DNA from: Flavobacteriales bacterium UBA974
Lineage (GTDB): Bacteria > Bacteroidota > Bacteroidia > Flavobacteriales_D > Sanyastnellaceae
Direction: 5' to 3'
Length of the DNA: 64,000 nt
Assembly (NCBI GenBank): GCA_002292405.1
Contig: DBBW01000018.1
Span: 61,076 to 125,075 of the forward strand
In this document: positions 24,492-32,876 of the stretch, piece by piece
Layout: every line of letters starts with the position of its first letter
Position numbering within the stretch: position 1 is the stretch's first letter
The notes under the pieces: model-generated
Told to the model about the DNA's origin: nothing
Databases searched by the model: none
What the model saw: the letters and a program-made list of their open reading frames with translations, nothing else
Translations under genes and position numbers: made by a program

Positions 24492-25921
24492 GCGTAAAAG
24501 TGAATTTAAAAGGGTTAATTGAATTCATAGCATTAGTCTGCCTACTTCCCTTTGGTTTTTCAGCCCAAACTCCACAAGACTACACCGCCACACCCGTCAC
24601 GGCACTCTCAACTGAACTTGACGACCTGCCATTTGGAGCCGACTCAAAATGGATTTACGTGATGCAATATGGAGCCGAATCTGGAGCTCAATATTTCAGA
24701 GCTCCTCGTCATTCCGATGCCACTAATCCCGGTGCTCTCGAAGCGACTCCATTACAGACGATAAGAGACGAGGCTTGGTCTGAATTAGGGGTAATCTCCC
24801 TCGTAAGTGTTGATACTGATAGACAAATCGCGGTTATTTCGGCAAAACCTTACCCCGGAGCTGGCGATTTCGATCTCTTTATTTCTTCTTTAACTAAAAG
24901 AGGTTATTCCACCTCCCATCCACTCTATTCCTTAAATACTTCTGGAGATGAAGTCTATCCCCAATTCACCTCTCGCGGACTCTATTATTCTTCAAACAAC
25001 GACATTTATTTTGCCTCGAGAAAACACCAATGGCAGAATGCTGTAGCCCTTGATTCGCCGATCAACACTTCAGCGGATGAAATTTCAATTGCAATCTTAA
25101 ACGATCATGAGATGTATGTAAGTTCCAACAGGGCAGGTGGAGATTTTAATGTTTATCTCCTTAGTTACGAAGTTGATGAAAACCTCGCTTCAGGCTATAC
25201 TCTGGAGCTAAGTTGCGATGGACTGCCTGTAAAAGGAGCTGAAATCAGTTGGGTAGAGTTTGATACTGGGAATCCGGTCTTCGAAGGCTTGACGGATGTA
25301 TCAGGCAAACTCTCTTTAGATGGATTACCGTCATCTCGTACACTAGGCCTCAGAGTAGGGTCGGTTGAAGTACCTTCAAAACCAGGTACAGTAGTTAGAA
25401 TACTCAATATTGACGGTGAAATAGTGCGAACCTACGATGTGGGAAGTAGCGGTTTGCTTTCAGCAGACTTCCTACCTCTTGACAAAGTAGACGACTTAAG
25501 TTTATTCGCTTCTTTAGACTCAAGTAAATTACCCAGTAGATCTCCCGCATTAATCTCTATCCACTTTGAAATAGACTCCAAATCTCCTACTGAGGCGTCT
25601 TTGCAGGATCTTGATGGTTGGTGTCTTGACATGAAAAACTTAATTCTTCTAGGTAGTGATAGCCCACTAATCATTGAAGGGCACGCAGATATTACTGGGT
25701 CTTTGGGATCGAATGATAGGCTGAGTGAGCAAAGGGCTGTTTGGTTGAAAGAATGGCTACTTGATAGAGGCATGGATAAATCGCGGTTGAGCACGAGAGG
25801 AATGGGAGCTAGGTTTCCAATGGAGGTTTGTCCAGATAATTCTTCGGTAAATTCAAACTTTTGCCCTCCTGAAGTGCACGCCGCTAACCGTCGCTTCGAG
25901 CTGAGGTGGAAAGTGGATTAG
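24488..25921 (+). CDS. OmpA family protein with PD40-type repeats
   Basis: A 477-residue envelope protein. The signal peptide (to about residue 26, FGFSAQ) is followed by a beta-propeller-like PD40 region (about 90-230; DFDLFISSL, GLYYSSNNDIYFAS, EMYVSSNRAGGDFNVY). Next comes a carboxypeptidase-regulatory-like domain (about 240-310; GAEISWVEFDTG, TDVSGKLSLDGLP), and a C-terminal OmpA domain (about 355-477) that binds peptidoglycan, with IEGHADITGSLGSNDRLSEQRA, STRGMGARFP and AANRRFELRW. The start is a GTG overlapping the DUF3109 stop by 4 bases. Confidence 0.88.
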   Translation: MSVKVNLKGLIEFIALVCLLPFGFSAQTPQDYTATPVTALSTELDDLPFGADSKWIYVMQYGAESGAQYFRAPRHSDATNPGALEATPLQTIRDEAWSELGVISLVSVDTDRQIAVISAKPYPGAGDFDLFISSLTKRGYSTSHPLYSLNTSGDEVYPQFTSRGLYYSSNNDIYFASRKHQWQNAVALDSPINTSADEISIAILNDHEMYVSSNRAGGDFNVYLLSYEVDENLASGYTLELSCDGLPVKGAEISWVEFDTGNPVFEGLTDVSGKLSLDGLPSSRTLGLRVGSVEVPSKPGTVVRILNIDGEIVRTYDVGSSGLLSADFLPLDKVDDLSLFASLDSSKLPSRSPALISIHFEIDSKSPTEASLQDLDGWCLDMKNLILLGSDSPLIIEGHADITGSLGSNDRLSEQRAVWLKEWLLDRGMDKSRLSTRGMGARFPMEVCPDNSSVNSNFCPPEVHAANRRFELRWKVD

Positions 25922-25948
25922 GTGAGTGAATTACTATAAAAGAATCAC

Positions 25949-25956
25949 TATTTTTG
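25949..25956 (+). promoter_or_regulatory. -7 box TATTTTTG, leaderless arrangement
   Basis: Perfect match to TAnnTTTG, 4 bases (CACC) before the panD ATG. The upstream OmpA gene ends at 25921, so panD probably has its own promoter here. No TTTG -33 element is clear. Confidence 0.5.
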
Positions 25957-25960
25957 CACC

Positions 25961-26329
25961 ATGTTAATAACAGTTATGCGCTCTAAGTTGCACCGCCTTA
26001 CAATTACTCAGGCGGATTTGAATTATGTAGGGAGTATTACTATCGATGAAGATTTACTCGATGCGGCAGGCCTTGTTGAGGGTGAAAAAGTCCAGGTAGT
26101 GAATGTCAACAACGGCGAACGTATAGAAACTTATACGATAGTCGGTGAACGTGGCTCAGGTGTAGTGTGCATGAACGGTCCAGCTGCACGCAGATGTTCT
26201 CCAGGCGACATTGTTATTGTAGTAGCTTACGGAATCCTACCTTTAGAAGAGGCCAAGACCTTTACCCCGACTTTGGTTTTTCCCGATACAGCAACTAACA
26301 AGCTCAAGCAAGTGCAAAAAACTAAGTAG
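25961..26329 (+). CDS. panD: Aspartate 1-decarboxylase (pyruvoyl type)
   Basis: A 122-residue proenzyme that self-cleaves between Gly24 and Ser25 ([13 protein letters not shown]) to form the pyruvoyl group. It then decarboxylates aspartate to beta-alanine for pantothenate and CoA. Lys9 and the [16 protein letters not shown] loop with Asn/Tyr-containing active-site regions are conserved. The gene leads a rightward unit with the UPF0104 protein and rfaE2. Confidence 0.95.
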   Translation: MLITVMRSKLHRLTITQADLNYVGSITIDEDLLDAAGLVEGEKVQVVNVNNGERIETYTIVGERGSGVVCMNGPAARRCSPGDIVIVVAYGILPLEEAKTFTPTLVFPDTATNKLKQVQKTK

Positions 26330-26344
26330 CAAACCAAAAAGCAA

Positions 26345-27304
26345 ATGAACATCAAGAAAACGCTCATTCTCATCTGTTTTTTCGCAATAGGAATTTTCCT
26401 TTTCGTGAAACTTATGGGTATGGTCGAGGATACGGCAGAGCTTTTTGATTATATGTCTTCCGCGCCTTGGTGGGCTATCATTCTCACCTTCATGATGGGA
26501 TTATTAGCGATAATTAGTCGTGGTCTAAGGTGGATTATCTTGCTCGAACCGATGGGTTATACAGCATCGAAATTCATGGCGATTAACGCCGTAGCCTTCG
26601 GCTATCTCTCAAACACATTTGTGCCACGTTCCGGTGAACTCGTCCGTTGTGCGGCACTAAATTCAACGGATGATATTCCCATCAACAAGTTATTCGGCAC
26701 GGTCATCACGGAGCGCGTCGTTGATTTAAGCATGCTCTTCATCTTAATGACCATTGCCTTTTCGACGAACTTAGATGCGGTTCTAATCCTCTTAGATAAA
26801 ACCCAACTCCCTCAAGGCACCACACTATTTTTTGCAATCCTCGCCTTTGTTTCAGTAGCGATTGTCGGATGTATTATCATCCGTAAAAGTAATAAAATCT
26901 CAGATTTTGTCTCTGGAATTGGCGACGGCATAAAGAGCGTCCTAGCAATGAAGCGCAGAAAGGCCTTCATACTTCACACTTTTTTCATTTGGACCATGTA
27001 TTTCTGTATGTCGTACTTTTTATTCAAGGCTATGAAAGGTGTTAGCGATATTGGTATTTTAGATGCCCTATGGGTTATGGTCGCAGGCGGATTTGGCATG
27101 GTATTCCCCACGCCTGGTGGTATAGGATCTTATCAATGGGCTGTAACTCTAGGTTTTGAATCTATAGGTTACGAAAAATTAATCGGAGTTGCAGTTGCTA
27201 ATGTTGTTTGGATAACCCAAACCTCCATGGTGATCATCACAGGAGCATTCGGCTATTTATTCATAGTAGTTAACCGTTTATCTCTTAAAAAGATTTCAAA
27301 GTGA
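26345..27304 (+). CDS. Flippase-like membrane protein, UPF0104/LPG-synthase TM family
   Basis: A 319-residue polytopic membrane protein with about eight hydrophobic segments. Family landmarks are FGYLSNTFVPRSGELVRCAAL near 80-100, TERVVDLSMLF, and VFPTPGGIGSYQWAVTLGFESIG near 255-280, corresponding to the STPG and PSPGG motifs of the LPG-synthase TM family. It has no transferase domain. It sits 15 bases after panD and overlaps rfaE2 by 4 bases. A lipid or glycolipid transport role is inferred only from the family. It is a distant paralogue of 22557-23579. Confidence 0.82.
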   Translation: MNIKKTLILICFFAIGIFLFVKLMGMVEDTAELFDYMSSAPWWAIILTFMMGLLAIISRGLRWIILLEPMGYTASKFMAINAVAFGYLSNTFVPRSGELVRCAALNSTDDIPINKLFGTVITERVVDLSMLFILMTIAFSTNLDAVLILLDKTQLPQGTTLFFAILAFVSVAIVGCIIIRKSNKISDFVSGIGDGIKSVLAMKRRKAFILHTFFIWTMYFCMSYFLFKAMKGVSDIGILDALWVMVAGGFGMVFPTPGGIGSYQWAVTLGFESIGYEKLIGVAVANVVWITQTSMVIITGAFGYLFIVVNRLSLKKISK

Positions 27305-27792
27305 ATCCATCTGTATCACTAAATCTCGATGAACTACTCTCACTAGCTTCTAAATGGCGCTCAGATGAAGAAAAAATCGTTTTTACGAACGGGGTATTCG
27401 ACATACTTCACGTAGGGCATCTTCATTGTCTCGAGTCCTCTCTCGCATTAGGCACTAAGCTAGTTGTTGGAATTAACTCTGACTCTAGCGTTCGTCGCCT
27501 CGGGAAAGCCCCAGATCGTCCCATCAACTCAGATTTCAACCGCGCCCGGCTTATATCTGCCTTAACCTTCGTCGATGCAGTCACCATTTTCGATTCTGAC
27601 ACGCCCCTCTCCATAATAACTTCTCTTTCCCCTGATGTGCTAGTGAAGGGTGGCGATTACGACCCTTTGTGCTTGGATCAAGACCACCCAACCTACATTG
27701 TTGGTTCTACGGAAGTCCGAGCAGCCGGCGGCACAGTTCATTCAATCCCCTTGTTGCCAGGATACAGCACGACTAAGATTTTAAATCAGTAA
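27301..27792 (+). CDS. rfaE2: D-glycero-beta-D-manno-heptose 1-phosphate adenylyltransferase
   Basis: A 163-residue stand-alone cytidylyltransferase-fold enzyme. The nucleotide-binding segment FTNGVFDILHVGHLHCLES (HxGH at the core), GINSDSSVRRLGK, RPINSDFNRARLISAL and VLVKGGDY match the RfaE C-terminal (HldE-C) domain, which activates heptose-1-P to ADP-heptose for the LPS core. The kinase domain (RfaE1) is separate and not in this window. The GTG start overlaps the preceding stop (GTGA), so it is translationally coupled to the UPF0104 gene. Confidence 0.9.
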   Translation: MNPSVSLNLDELLSLASKWRSDEEKIVFTNGVFDILHVGHLHCLESSLALGTKLVVGINSDSSVRRLGKAPDRPINSDFNRARLISALTFVDAVTIFDSDTPLSIITSLSPDVLVKGGDYDPLCLDQDHPTYIVGSTEVRAAGGTVHSIPLLPGYSTTKILNQ

Positions 27793-27881
27793 CGATACGA
27801 GCTTTTATATATCTGTGTTAAAAGTGACGCAATCGAATCACCCTAAACCTCACAATAACAACGAAGGTTGTATAGATATTT

Positions 27882-29216
27882 TTAGATATCCTCTTCTTCC
27901 AGGAACTTTGTCGTAAAGTTCCCTGAACGAAATTTTTCATTCTTCATCAAACGTTTATGGAAAGGAATCGTGGTTTTTACTCCTTCGATGATGTATTCAT
28001 TGAGGGCGCGTTCCATTTTGGTTATTGCTTCCTCACGCGTTTGGGCTACAACGATAAGCTTTGCGATCATACTATCGTAAAAAGGAGGGATTTTATAACC
28101 TGCATAAGCGTGGGTGTCAACACGCACACCATGACCTCCAGGTTGATTGTAATGTGTAATGATTCCAGGACAAGGAGCGAAATTACGTTCAGGATCCTCA
28201 GCGTTTATTCGACATTGAATTGCGTGCATAGTCGGGACGTGATTGCGGCCACTTATTTTCTCTCGTGATGCAAGTTTAATCTGCTCCTTAATTAAGTCGT
28301 AGTTGATGACTTCCTCTGTGATTGTATGTTCTACTTGAATACGTGTGTTCATTTCCATAAAGTAGAAGTTGCGGTTTGCATCTACTAGAAATTCAACGGT
28401 GCCCACACCTTCATACTTTACAGCTTCAGCAGCTTTTACAGCAGCATCCCCCATTTTTTTACGAAGCTTATCGGTCATAAATGGAGATGGCGTTTCTTCT
28501 ACGAGTTTCTGATGCCGACGCTGAATTGAGCAATCTCGCTCAGAAAGATGGCATGCTTTTCCTCTATAGTCAGAAGCTATTTGAATTTCGATGTGGCGAG
28601 GCTCTTCGATAAATTTCTCCATGTACATAGCGTCGTTTCCGAAAGCTGCAGCAGCTTCTCGACGCGTGTTTTCCCAAGCCTTAGTTAGCTCTTTGTCGTT
28701 ATTACACAACGCCATCCCTTTTCCTCCTCCTCCTGCTGTAGCTTTCATCATGATAGGGTAGCCCATATCATTTGCACATTTTTTAGCTTCTTCATATGTA
28801 TCAAGAATTCCGTCAGAACCTGGGATGGTAGGTACGCCAGCTTCTTTCATGGTAGTTTTAGCAGCAGCTTTATCTCCCATAGAGTCAATCATATCAGCGC
28901 TAGCTCCGATAAATTTAATGTTATTTTCTTCACAGATACGTGAGAAAGCAGCATTTTCAGAAAGGAAACCATAACCAGGGTGAATTGCGTCAGAGTTCGT
29001 TATCTCCGCTGCAGCAATTATGTTAGGAATGTTGAGATAACTATCTGCACCAGGTGCTGGGCCAATGCATACAGCTTCGTCAGCAAAACGTACAGGAAGA
29101 CTGTCTTTATCGGCAGTAGAGTAAACAGCTACAGTAGATATGCCCATCTCCCTGCAAGTCCGTATTACTCGTAATGCGATTTCGCCTCTGTTTGCTATGA
29201 GAATTTTCTTAAACAT
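27882..29216 (-). CDS. accC: Acetyl-CoA carboxylase, biotin carboxylase subunit
   Basis: A 444-residue ATP-grasp enzyme that carboxylates biotin on AccB using bicarbonate and ATP. The N-terminal [19 protein letters not shown], the Gly-rich ATP loop [20 protein letters not shown], and the catalytic [16 protein letters not shown] and [13 protein letters not shown] segments are all present. Length is standard for the stand-alone subunit. It follows accB after 27 bases and is the last gene of the fabH-accB-accC unit. Confidence 0.96.
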   Translation of the reverse strand: MFKKILIANRGEIALRVIRTCREMGISTVAVYSTADKDSLPVRFADEAVCIGPAPGADSYLNIPNIIAAAEITNSDAIHPGYGFLSENAAFSRICEENNIKFIGASADMIDSMGDKAAAKTTMKEAGVPTIPGSDGILDTYEEAKKCANDMGYPIMMKATAGGGGKGMALCNNDKELTKAWENTRREAAAAFGNDAMYMEKFIEEPRHIEIQIASDYRGKACHLSERDCSIQRRHQKLVEETPSPFMTDKLRKKMGDAAVKAAEAVKYEGVGTVEFLVDANRNFYFMEMNTRIQVEHTITEEVINYDLIKEQIKLASREKISGRNHVPTMHAIQCRINAEDPERNFAPCPGIITHYNQPGGHGVRVDTHAYAGYKIPPFYDSMIAKLIVVAQTREEAITKMERALNEYIIEGVKTTIPFHKRLMKNEKFRSGNFTTKFLEEEDI

Positions 29217-29243
29217 GATTTGTAGTGCTTCGTTTACGAAGGT

Positions 29244-29744
29244 TTAAGATGGATCTACAAGGAATAATGGTTGGTCGTATTCCACAGGAGTGTTATCCTC
29301 AACCAGAAATTTAACGATCTTACCTTTTATCTCAGCCTCGATCTCATTGAAGAGCTTCATAGCCTCGATGACACAGACAACATCACCTTCTTTGATCATA
29401 TCACCTACATCCTTTAAAGGATCTTTGTCAGGACTAGGGCGGCGGTAGAATGTGCCGATCATAGGTGATTTAACTTCTATATAATTTAAGTTGTCGTCCA
29501 CCTCTTCAGCTGCTTTAGCTGGAACTACAGCCTCTACTTTAGGAGCTACTATTTGAGTTTGCATAGGAACTTCCGCATTAGGAGGAACGTTGATGTTATG
29601 AACTAAAGGTTCTACAAATCCTTTTTTACGCTTAGGCATTTCAGACTTTATCGTTATCTTAAAATCTTTCTGCTCTATTTCAACTTCCGTTACACCGGCT
29701 TTTGCGATGAATTTTATTAGGTCTTGAATTTCGGTTAGTTTCAT
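29244..29744 (-). CDS. accB: Biotin carboxyl carrier protein of acetyl-CoA carboxylase
   Basis: A 166-residue carrier protein. The N-terminal helix-forming part (MKLTEIQDLIKFIAKAGVTE) is followed by a Pro/Ala/Val-rich linker (about 45-85) and a C-terminal biotinyl domain (about 87-166) with SPMIGTFYRRPSPD and the biotinylation motif EAMKLFNEIEA, where the Lys carries biotin. It accepts carboxyl groups from AccC in fatty-acid synthesis. It sits between fabH (42 bases upstream) and accC. Confidence 0.95.
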   Translation of the reverse strand: MKLTEIQDLIKFIAKAGVTEVEIEQKDFKITIKSEMPKRKKGFVEPLVHNINVPPNAEVPMQTQIVAPKVEAVVPAKAAEEVDDNLNYIEVKSPMIGTFYRRPSPDKDPLKDVGDMIKEGDVVCVIEAMKLFNEIEAEIKGKIVKFLVEDNTPVEYDQPLFLVDPS

Positions 29745-29786
29745 GATGTCATGATTTATTCAGGAGCGCAAGGTACTTCCTGAATG

Positions 29787-30779
29787 TTAAGATTGCGTAT
29801 CGTATGCCCACTTCACGTATATGGACCCCCAAGTATATCCTCCACCGAAGGCGGCAAGAATAATATTATCTCCTTTTTTCAGCTGAGACTCCCAGTCTCT
29901 TAAGCAAAGTGGAATTGTGGCAGCGGTGGTGTTTCCGTAGTCCTGAATATTAATCATTACTTTTTCACTCTCAATCCCCATACGTCTCTGTGTGGCATCA
30001 ATGATTCTTAGGTTGGCTTGGTGGGGTACTAACCATGCTACGTCATCACTAGTCAGTCCGTTGCGCTCCATGATTTCGTAACTTACGTCTGCCATACTTG
30101 TTACAGCGGCTTTGAATACAGGTCTTCCATCTTGGAATATGTAGTGCATTTTTTTATCTACAGTCTCGTGGGTAGCAGGATTCAGTGACCCTCCGGCTTC
30201 TTGCCTTAACATTTCAGAACCTGAGCCATCACAGTGATGTATGTGATCTTTTAATCCGTTATCATCTTCAGATGGCTCAAGGAGAACAGCTCCAGCACCG
30301 TCACCGAATAAGACGCATGTTGTTCTATCGGTATAATCGACAATAGAACTCATTTTATCAGCTCCAACGATGACAACTTTTTTGTAGGTGCCATTTTCAA
30401 TGAATTGAGATCCTGTTGTAAGAGCGAACATAAAACCAGAGCAAGCAGCGCTCAGATCAAACCCCCAAGCTTTTGTTGCACCAACTTTGTGAGCAATTAG
30501 ATTAGATGTTGAGGGAAACAGCATATCAGGAGTAACGGTTGCTGTAATGATGACGTCTATTTCTGAAGGGTCAATGCCTCTCTTTTTACATAGATTTTTA
30601 ACAGCTTCAGCTCCCATATCAGAAGTTGCTTTAGTTGGGTCTTTAAGAATGTGGCGCTGGGAAATTCCAGTGCGGGATTTGATCCACTCGTCATTTGTAT
30701 CGACCATTTTTGCTAGGTCGTCATTTGTTAAGAGGTCATCCGGCACGTATCCGGCAACGCTTGTAATTGCTGCTATCAT
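29787..30779 (-). CDS. fabH: Beta-ketoacyl-ACP synthase III
   Basis: A 330-residue thiolase-fold enzyme that condenses acetyl-CoA with malonyl-ACP to start fatty-acid synthesis. The catalytic triad is visible: Cys113 in LSAACSGFMFAL, the His in VPHQANLRI and the Asn in YGNTTAATIP. The C-terminus has FGGGYTWGS. A perfect -7 box TAACTTTG at 30799-30806 and the terminator after rpmF suggest that fabH-accB-accC is transcribed separately from pdxA-DUF177-rpmF. Confidence 0.95.
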   Translation of the reverse strand: MIAAITSVAGYVPDDLLTNDDLAKMVDTNDEWIKSRTGISQRHILKDPTKATSDMGAEAVKNLCKKRGIDPSEIDVIITATVTPDMLFPSTSNLIAHKVGATKAWGFDLSAACSGFMFALTTGSQFIENGTYKKVVIVGADKMSSIVDYTDRTTCVLFGDGAGAVLLEPSEDDNGLKDHIHHCDGSGSEMLRQEAGGSLNPATHETVDKKMHYIFQDGRPVFKAAVTSMADVSYEIMERNGLTSDDVAWLVPHQANLRIIDATQRRMGIESEKVMINIQDYGNTTAATIPLCLRDWESQLKKGDNIILAAFGGGYTWGSIYVKWAYDTQS

Positions 30780-30798
30780 TCTTCTTCTTATTTCATCC

Positions 30799-30806
30799 CA
30801 AAGTTA
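30799..30806 (-). promoter_or_regulatory. -7 box TAACTTTG of fabH
   Basis: Minus strand, perfect TAnnTTTG match 19 bases before the fabH ATG, giving a leader of roughly 12-15 bases. No TTG -33 element is evident at the expected spacing. Confidence 0.4.
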
Positions 30807-30892
30807 TATATCTATTTAACTTCTTTATGTGAAATTAACTGGAGTCTTAACTAAACGAAGTGGAAAACCTTTGGTCAAGATTTTTCGAATAT

Positions 30893-30915
30893 AAAAAAGG
30901 GGCCGGAAGCCCCTT
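30893..30915 (-). terminator. Rho-independent terminator after rpmF
   Basis: On the minus strand AAGGGGC and GCCCCTT form a 7-bp GC-rich stem with a 5-base loop (TTCCG), followed by a T-run (30893-30898 region). It lies about 40 bases beyond the rpmF stop and upstream of the fabH promoter. Confidence 0.85.
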
Positions 30916-30951
30916 CAGTATTTTGTAATAAAATGGTTAGAGTCGAAATCT

Positions 30952-31140
30952 TTAAGCTTCTTCGCGCTCCATTACAACTTTACCCTTATAGTATAGTTTC
31001 CCCTCGTGCCAGTGAGCACGGTGGAACATGTGTGGTTGACCAGTTGTAGGGCAAGTGCTAACGTTAGGAGCTGTTGCTGTGTAGTGCGTGCGACGTTTGC
31101 GAGTACGCGTTTTACTCTGCCGGTTTTTAGGATGTGCCAT
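30952..31140 (-). CDS. rpmF: 50S ribosomal protein L32
   Basis: A 62-residue basic ribosomal protein: [20 protein letters not shown], then a [12 protein letters not shown] segment and YYKGKVV. It has one Cys rather than the CxxC...CxxC zinc ribbon, so it is the zinc-independent (C-minus) form. It starts 7 bases after the DUF177 gene, a pairing conserved widely in bacteria, and is followed by a strong terminator. Confidence 0.95.
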   Translation of the reverse strand: MAHPKNRQSKTRTRKRRTHYTATAPNVSTCPTTGQPHMFHRAHWHEGKLYYKGKVVMEREEA

Positions 31141-31147
31141 TTCAGTA

Positions 31148-31654
31148 TTATTTCAAGTTCTTCAAAGCGTCCCAACATGGGTCCGTAAGTTTTTTACTTT
31201 CTTCTATAGAATCATTAGAGATGTATCCGAGCATTTTTGGATCACAATCATTCTCATTTTCATGAACTTGATGTGGTGGTCGAGAGAGATGAGCTAACTC
31301 ATAAATAGCTTGGCTTATATCTAACTCAAATTCATTTTTATTCAGTATCCAAAGTGAGTCACCGTATTCAGTTTTATCACCAAAACGAACTGCTATTTTA
31401 TCTTCAGATTGTAATGGGTAGGTAAGATCTTCAAGGCAACGACCGCATGGAACTTTCCATATAAGATCGAGTGCGAGCCGTAAAGTCATAGTCGTTTCAG
31501 AATACTCGAGTATCACATCCATAACGCCTTGAGCGTTCTGGATTTCTGATTCTGGGAAGCAAGCAAAGAACTCTGGATCCACATCCATTTGGAACGGATA
31601 ATTTCCTGGCTTCAGACCCATAAACGGGATTTTATAATTAACCAAGGGATTCAT
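31148..31654 (-). CDS. DUF177 (YceD) family protein
   Basis: A 168-residue protein of the YceD/DUF177 family, associated with 23S rRNA or 50S biogenesis and nearly always encoded beside rpmF, as here. The CxxC-type motif [13 protein letters not shown] near residue 98 and acidic C-terminal stretches are typical. I chose the ATG at 31654, which is preceded by GGAAGGA and a promoter at 31676-31706; the longer form starting at 31678 would begin inside the -7 box. Confidence 0.87.
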   Translation of the reverse strand: MNPLVNYKIPFMGLKPGNYPFQMDVDPEFFACFPESEIQNAQGVMDVILEYSETTMTLRLALDLIWKVPCGRCLEDLTYPLQSEDKIAVRFGDKTEYGDSLWILNKNEFELDISQAIYELAHLSRPPHQVHENENDCDPKMLGYISNDSIEESKKLTDPCWDALKNLK

Positions 31655-31675
31655 TCCTTCCAAATTTCGGGACGG

Positions 31676-31706
31676 CAAAGATAGTGTATCCCTAACCGCT
31701 TCCCAA
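31676..31706 (-). promoter_or_regulatory. Promoter for DUF177-rpmF
   Basis: Minus strand TTGG, 19 bases, then a perfect -7 box TATCTTTG (31676-31683). The predicted leader of about 15-20 bases includes GGAAGG near the ATG. This is the best consensus promoter in the window together with that of recQ. Confidence 0.6.
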
Positions 31707-31753
31707 GTGTTTTTTACTCAATTCAATGAAAAACAATTCCTATAGTGAACGAA

Positions 31754-32815
31754 TCACCTGCGGTTGTCGCGGTATTCACGTTTAGGTGGGGTTATCTCTA
31801 GGGGATTAGATGCGAGCTCTCTATGCTCTAAGCGATTTCTTCTAATATCTTGAGCTAGATAAATAGCAGCTCTCATTGAATCAGCCATAGCAATACCTTT
31901 TCCAGCAATATCAAAGCCAGTCCCATGATCTGGGCTTGTGCGTACTATCGGTAATCCGGCGGTGAAGTTTACCCCACGACCAAAACTCAATGCCTTAAAT
32001 GGTGCAAGACCCTGGTCGTGATACATAGCGAGGACACCATCGAAATTTTTATATGCTCCTGAGCCAAAAAATCCGTCAGCTGCATACGGCCCAAAGGCAT
32101 TTACTCCAGAAGCCTTTGCTTCTCGAATAGCTGGTGAAATAATGGTTTTCTCCTCTTCGCCCATAAGCCCATTATCCCCCGCGTGAGGATTAAGGCCTAA
32201 TACAGCAATCTTAGGGCTAGAGCATCCGAAGTCTACAGCAAGTGATTCACTCATAAGCTCTAATTTCATCTTAATAGCCACGCTAGTTAGTGAAGAGGCA
32301 ACGTCTTTAATCGCTATGTGCCCAGTTGCGACGCCGATTCTTAGATTGTCAGCAACAAGCAACATTAATACATCGTCAGCATTTGCAAAATTAGCTAAGT
32401 ACTCAGTATGTCCAGGAAATTTAAATCCAGCGTTTCGAATCGAATCTTTGTTTATGGGAGCTGTTACAAGAATATCAACTTTTGAGGAAGCTAGATCATC
32501 AACAGATTTTTCTAGAGAATTCATTGAATACCTACCTGCTTCAGTTGTTTTTTCTCCGAGTTGAAGATCGAACTCCACAATGCCTAATCCCACAACATTT
32601 AATCTACCTGGGAGAGCATCTTCTGTGGAGTCAATTTCTACCCAATTTAATTTTTTTGACTCTAAAACCTCAAGGTTTTTTGCCACAACATCATTAGTCG
32701 CGTATAAAACAGGAGTTATTCCTTCCAGCATTCTTTCATCTGAAAAAACGCGTAAAATAGTTTCAATACCTATTCCGTTTGGGTCGCCTGAAGTAAGTCC
32801 TATTCTCATGAGCAT
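31754..32815 (-). CDS. pdxA: 4-hydroxythreonine-4-phosphate dehydrogenase
   Basis: A 353-residue enzyme of pyridoxal phosphate synthesis that oxidises 4-phosphohydroxythreonine. RIGLTSGDPNGIG at the N-terminus, the metal-site segments FPGHTEYLANFA and MYHDQGLAPFK, LGLNPHAGDNG, and RTSPDHGTGFDIAG are all characteristic. Two close ATGs (32815 and 32809) could initiate. The C-terminal 25 residues (LEITPPKREYRDNRR) are a lineage-specific basic tail. It lies upstream of DUF177-rpmF and is divergent from the type IX-secreted protein. TACCTTTA at 32831-32838 may be its -7 box. Confidence 0.94.
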   Translation of the reverse strand: MLMRIGLTSGDPNGIGIETILRVFSDERMLEGITPVLYATNDVVAKNLEVLESKKLNWVEIDSTEDALPGRLNVVGLGIVEFDLQLGEKTTEAGRYSMNSLEKSVDDLASSKVDILVTAPINKDSIRNAGFKFPGHTEYLANFANADDVLMLLVADNLRIGVATGHIAIKDVASSLTSVAIKMKLELMSESLAVDFGCSSPKIAVLGLNPHAGDNGLMGEEEKTIISPAIREAKASGVNAFGPYAADGFFGSGAYKNFDGVLAMYHDQGLAPFKALSFGRGVNFTAGLPIVRTSPDHGTGFDIAGKGIAMADSMRAAIYLAQDIRRNRLEHRELASNPLEITPPKREYRDNRR

Positions 32816-32863
32816 GCTTTAATAAGAATGTAAAGGTAGCTATCTAAAGTCCGCGTTCGTGTG

Positions 32864-32871
32864 TAACTTCG
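32864..32871 (+). promoter_or_regulatory. -7-like box TAACTTCG, leaderless arrangement
   Basis: Seven of eight matches to TAnnTTTG, 5 bases (TATCG) before the ATG at 32877. It supports this start over the GTG at 32859. Confidence 0.4.
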
Positions 32872-32876
32872 TATCG

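Noticed and set aside
25432-25794. A 120-codon leftward open frame opposite the OmpA domain
   Set aside because: The sense strand carries an unmistakable OmpA peptidoglycan-binding domain.
26345-27304. Full lysylphosphatidylglycerol synthase (MprF)
   Set aside because: Only the membrane region is present; the cytosolic aminoacyl-transferase domain is missing.
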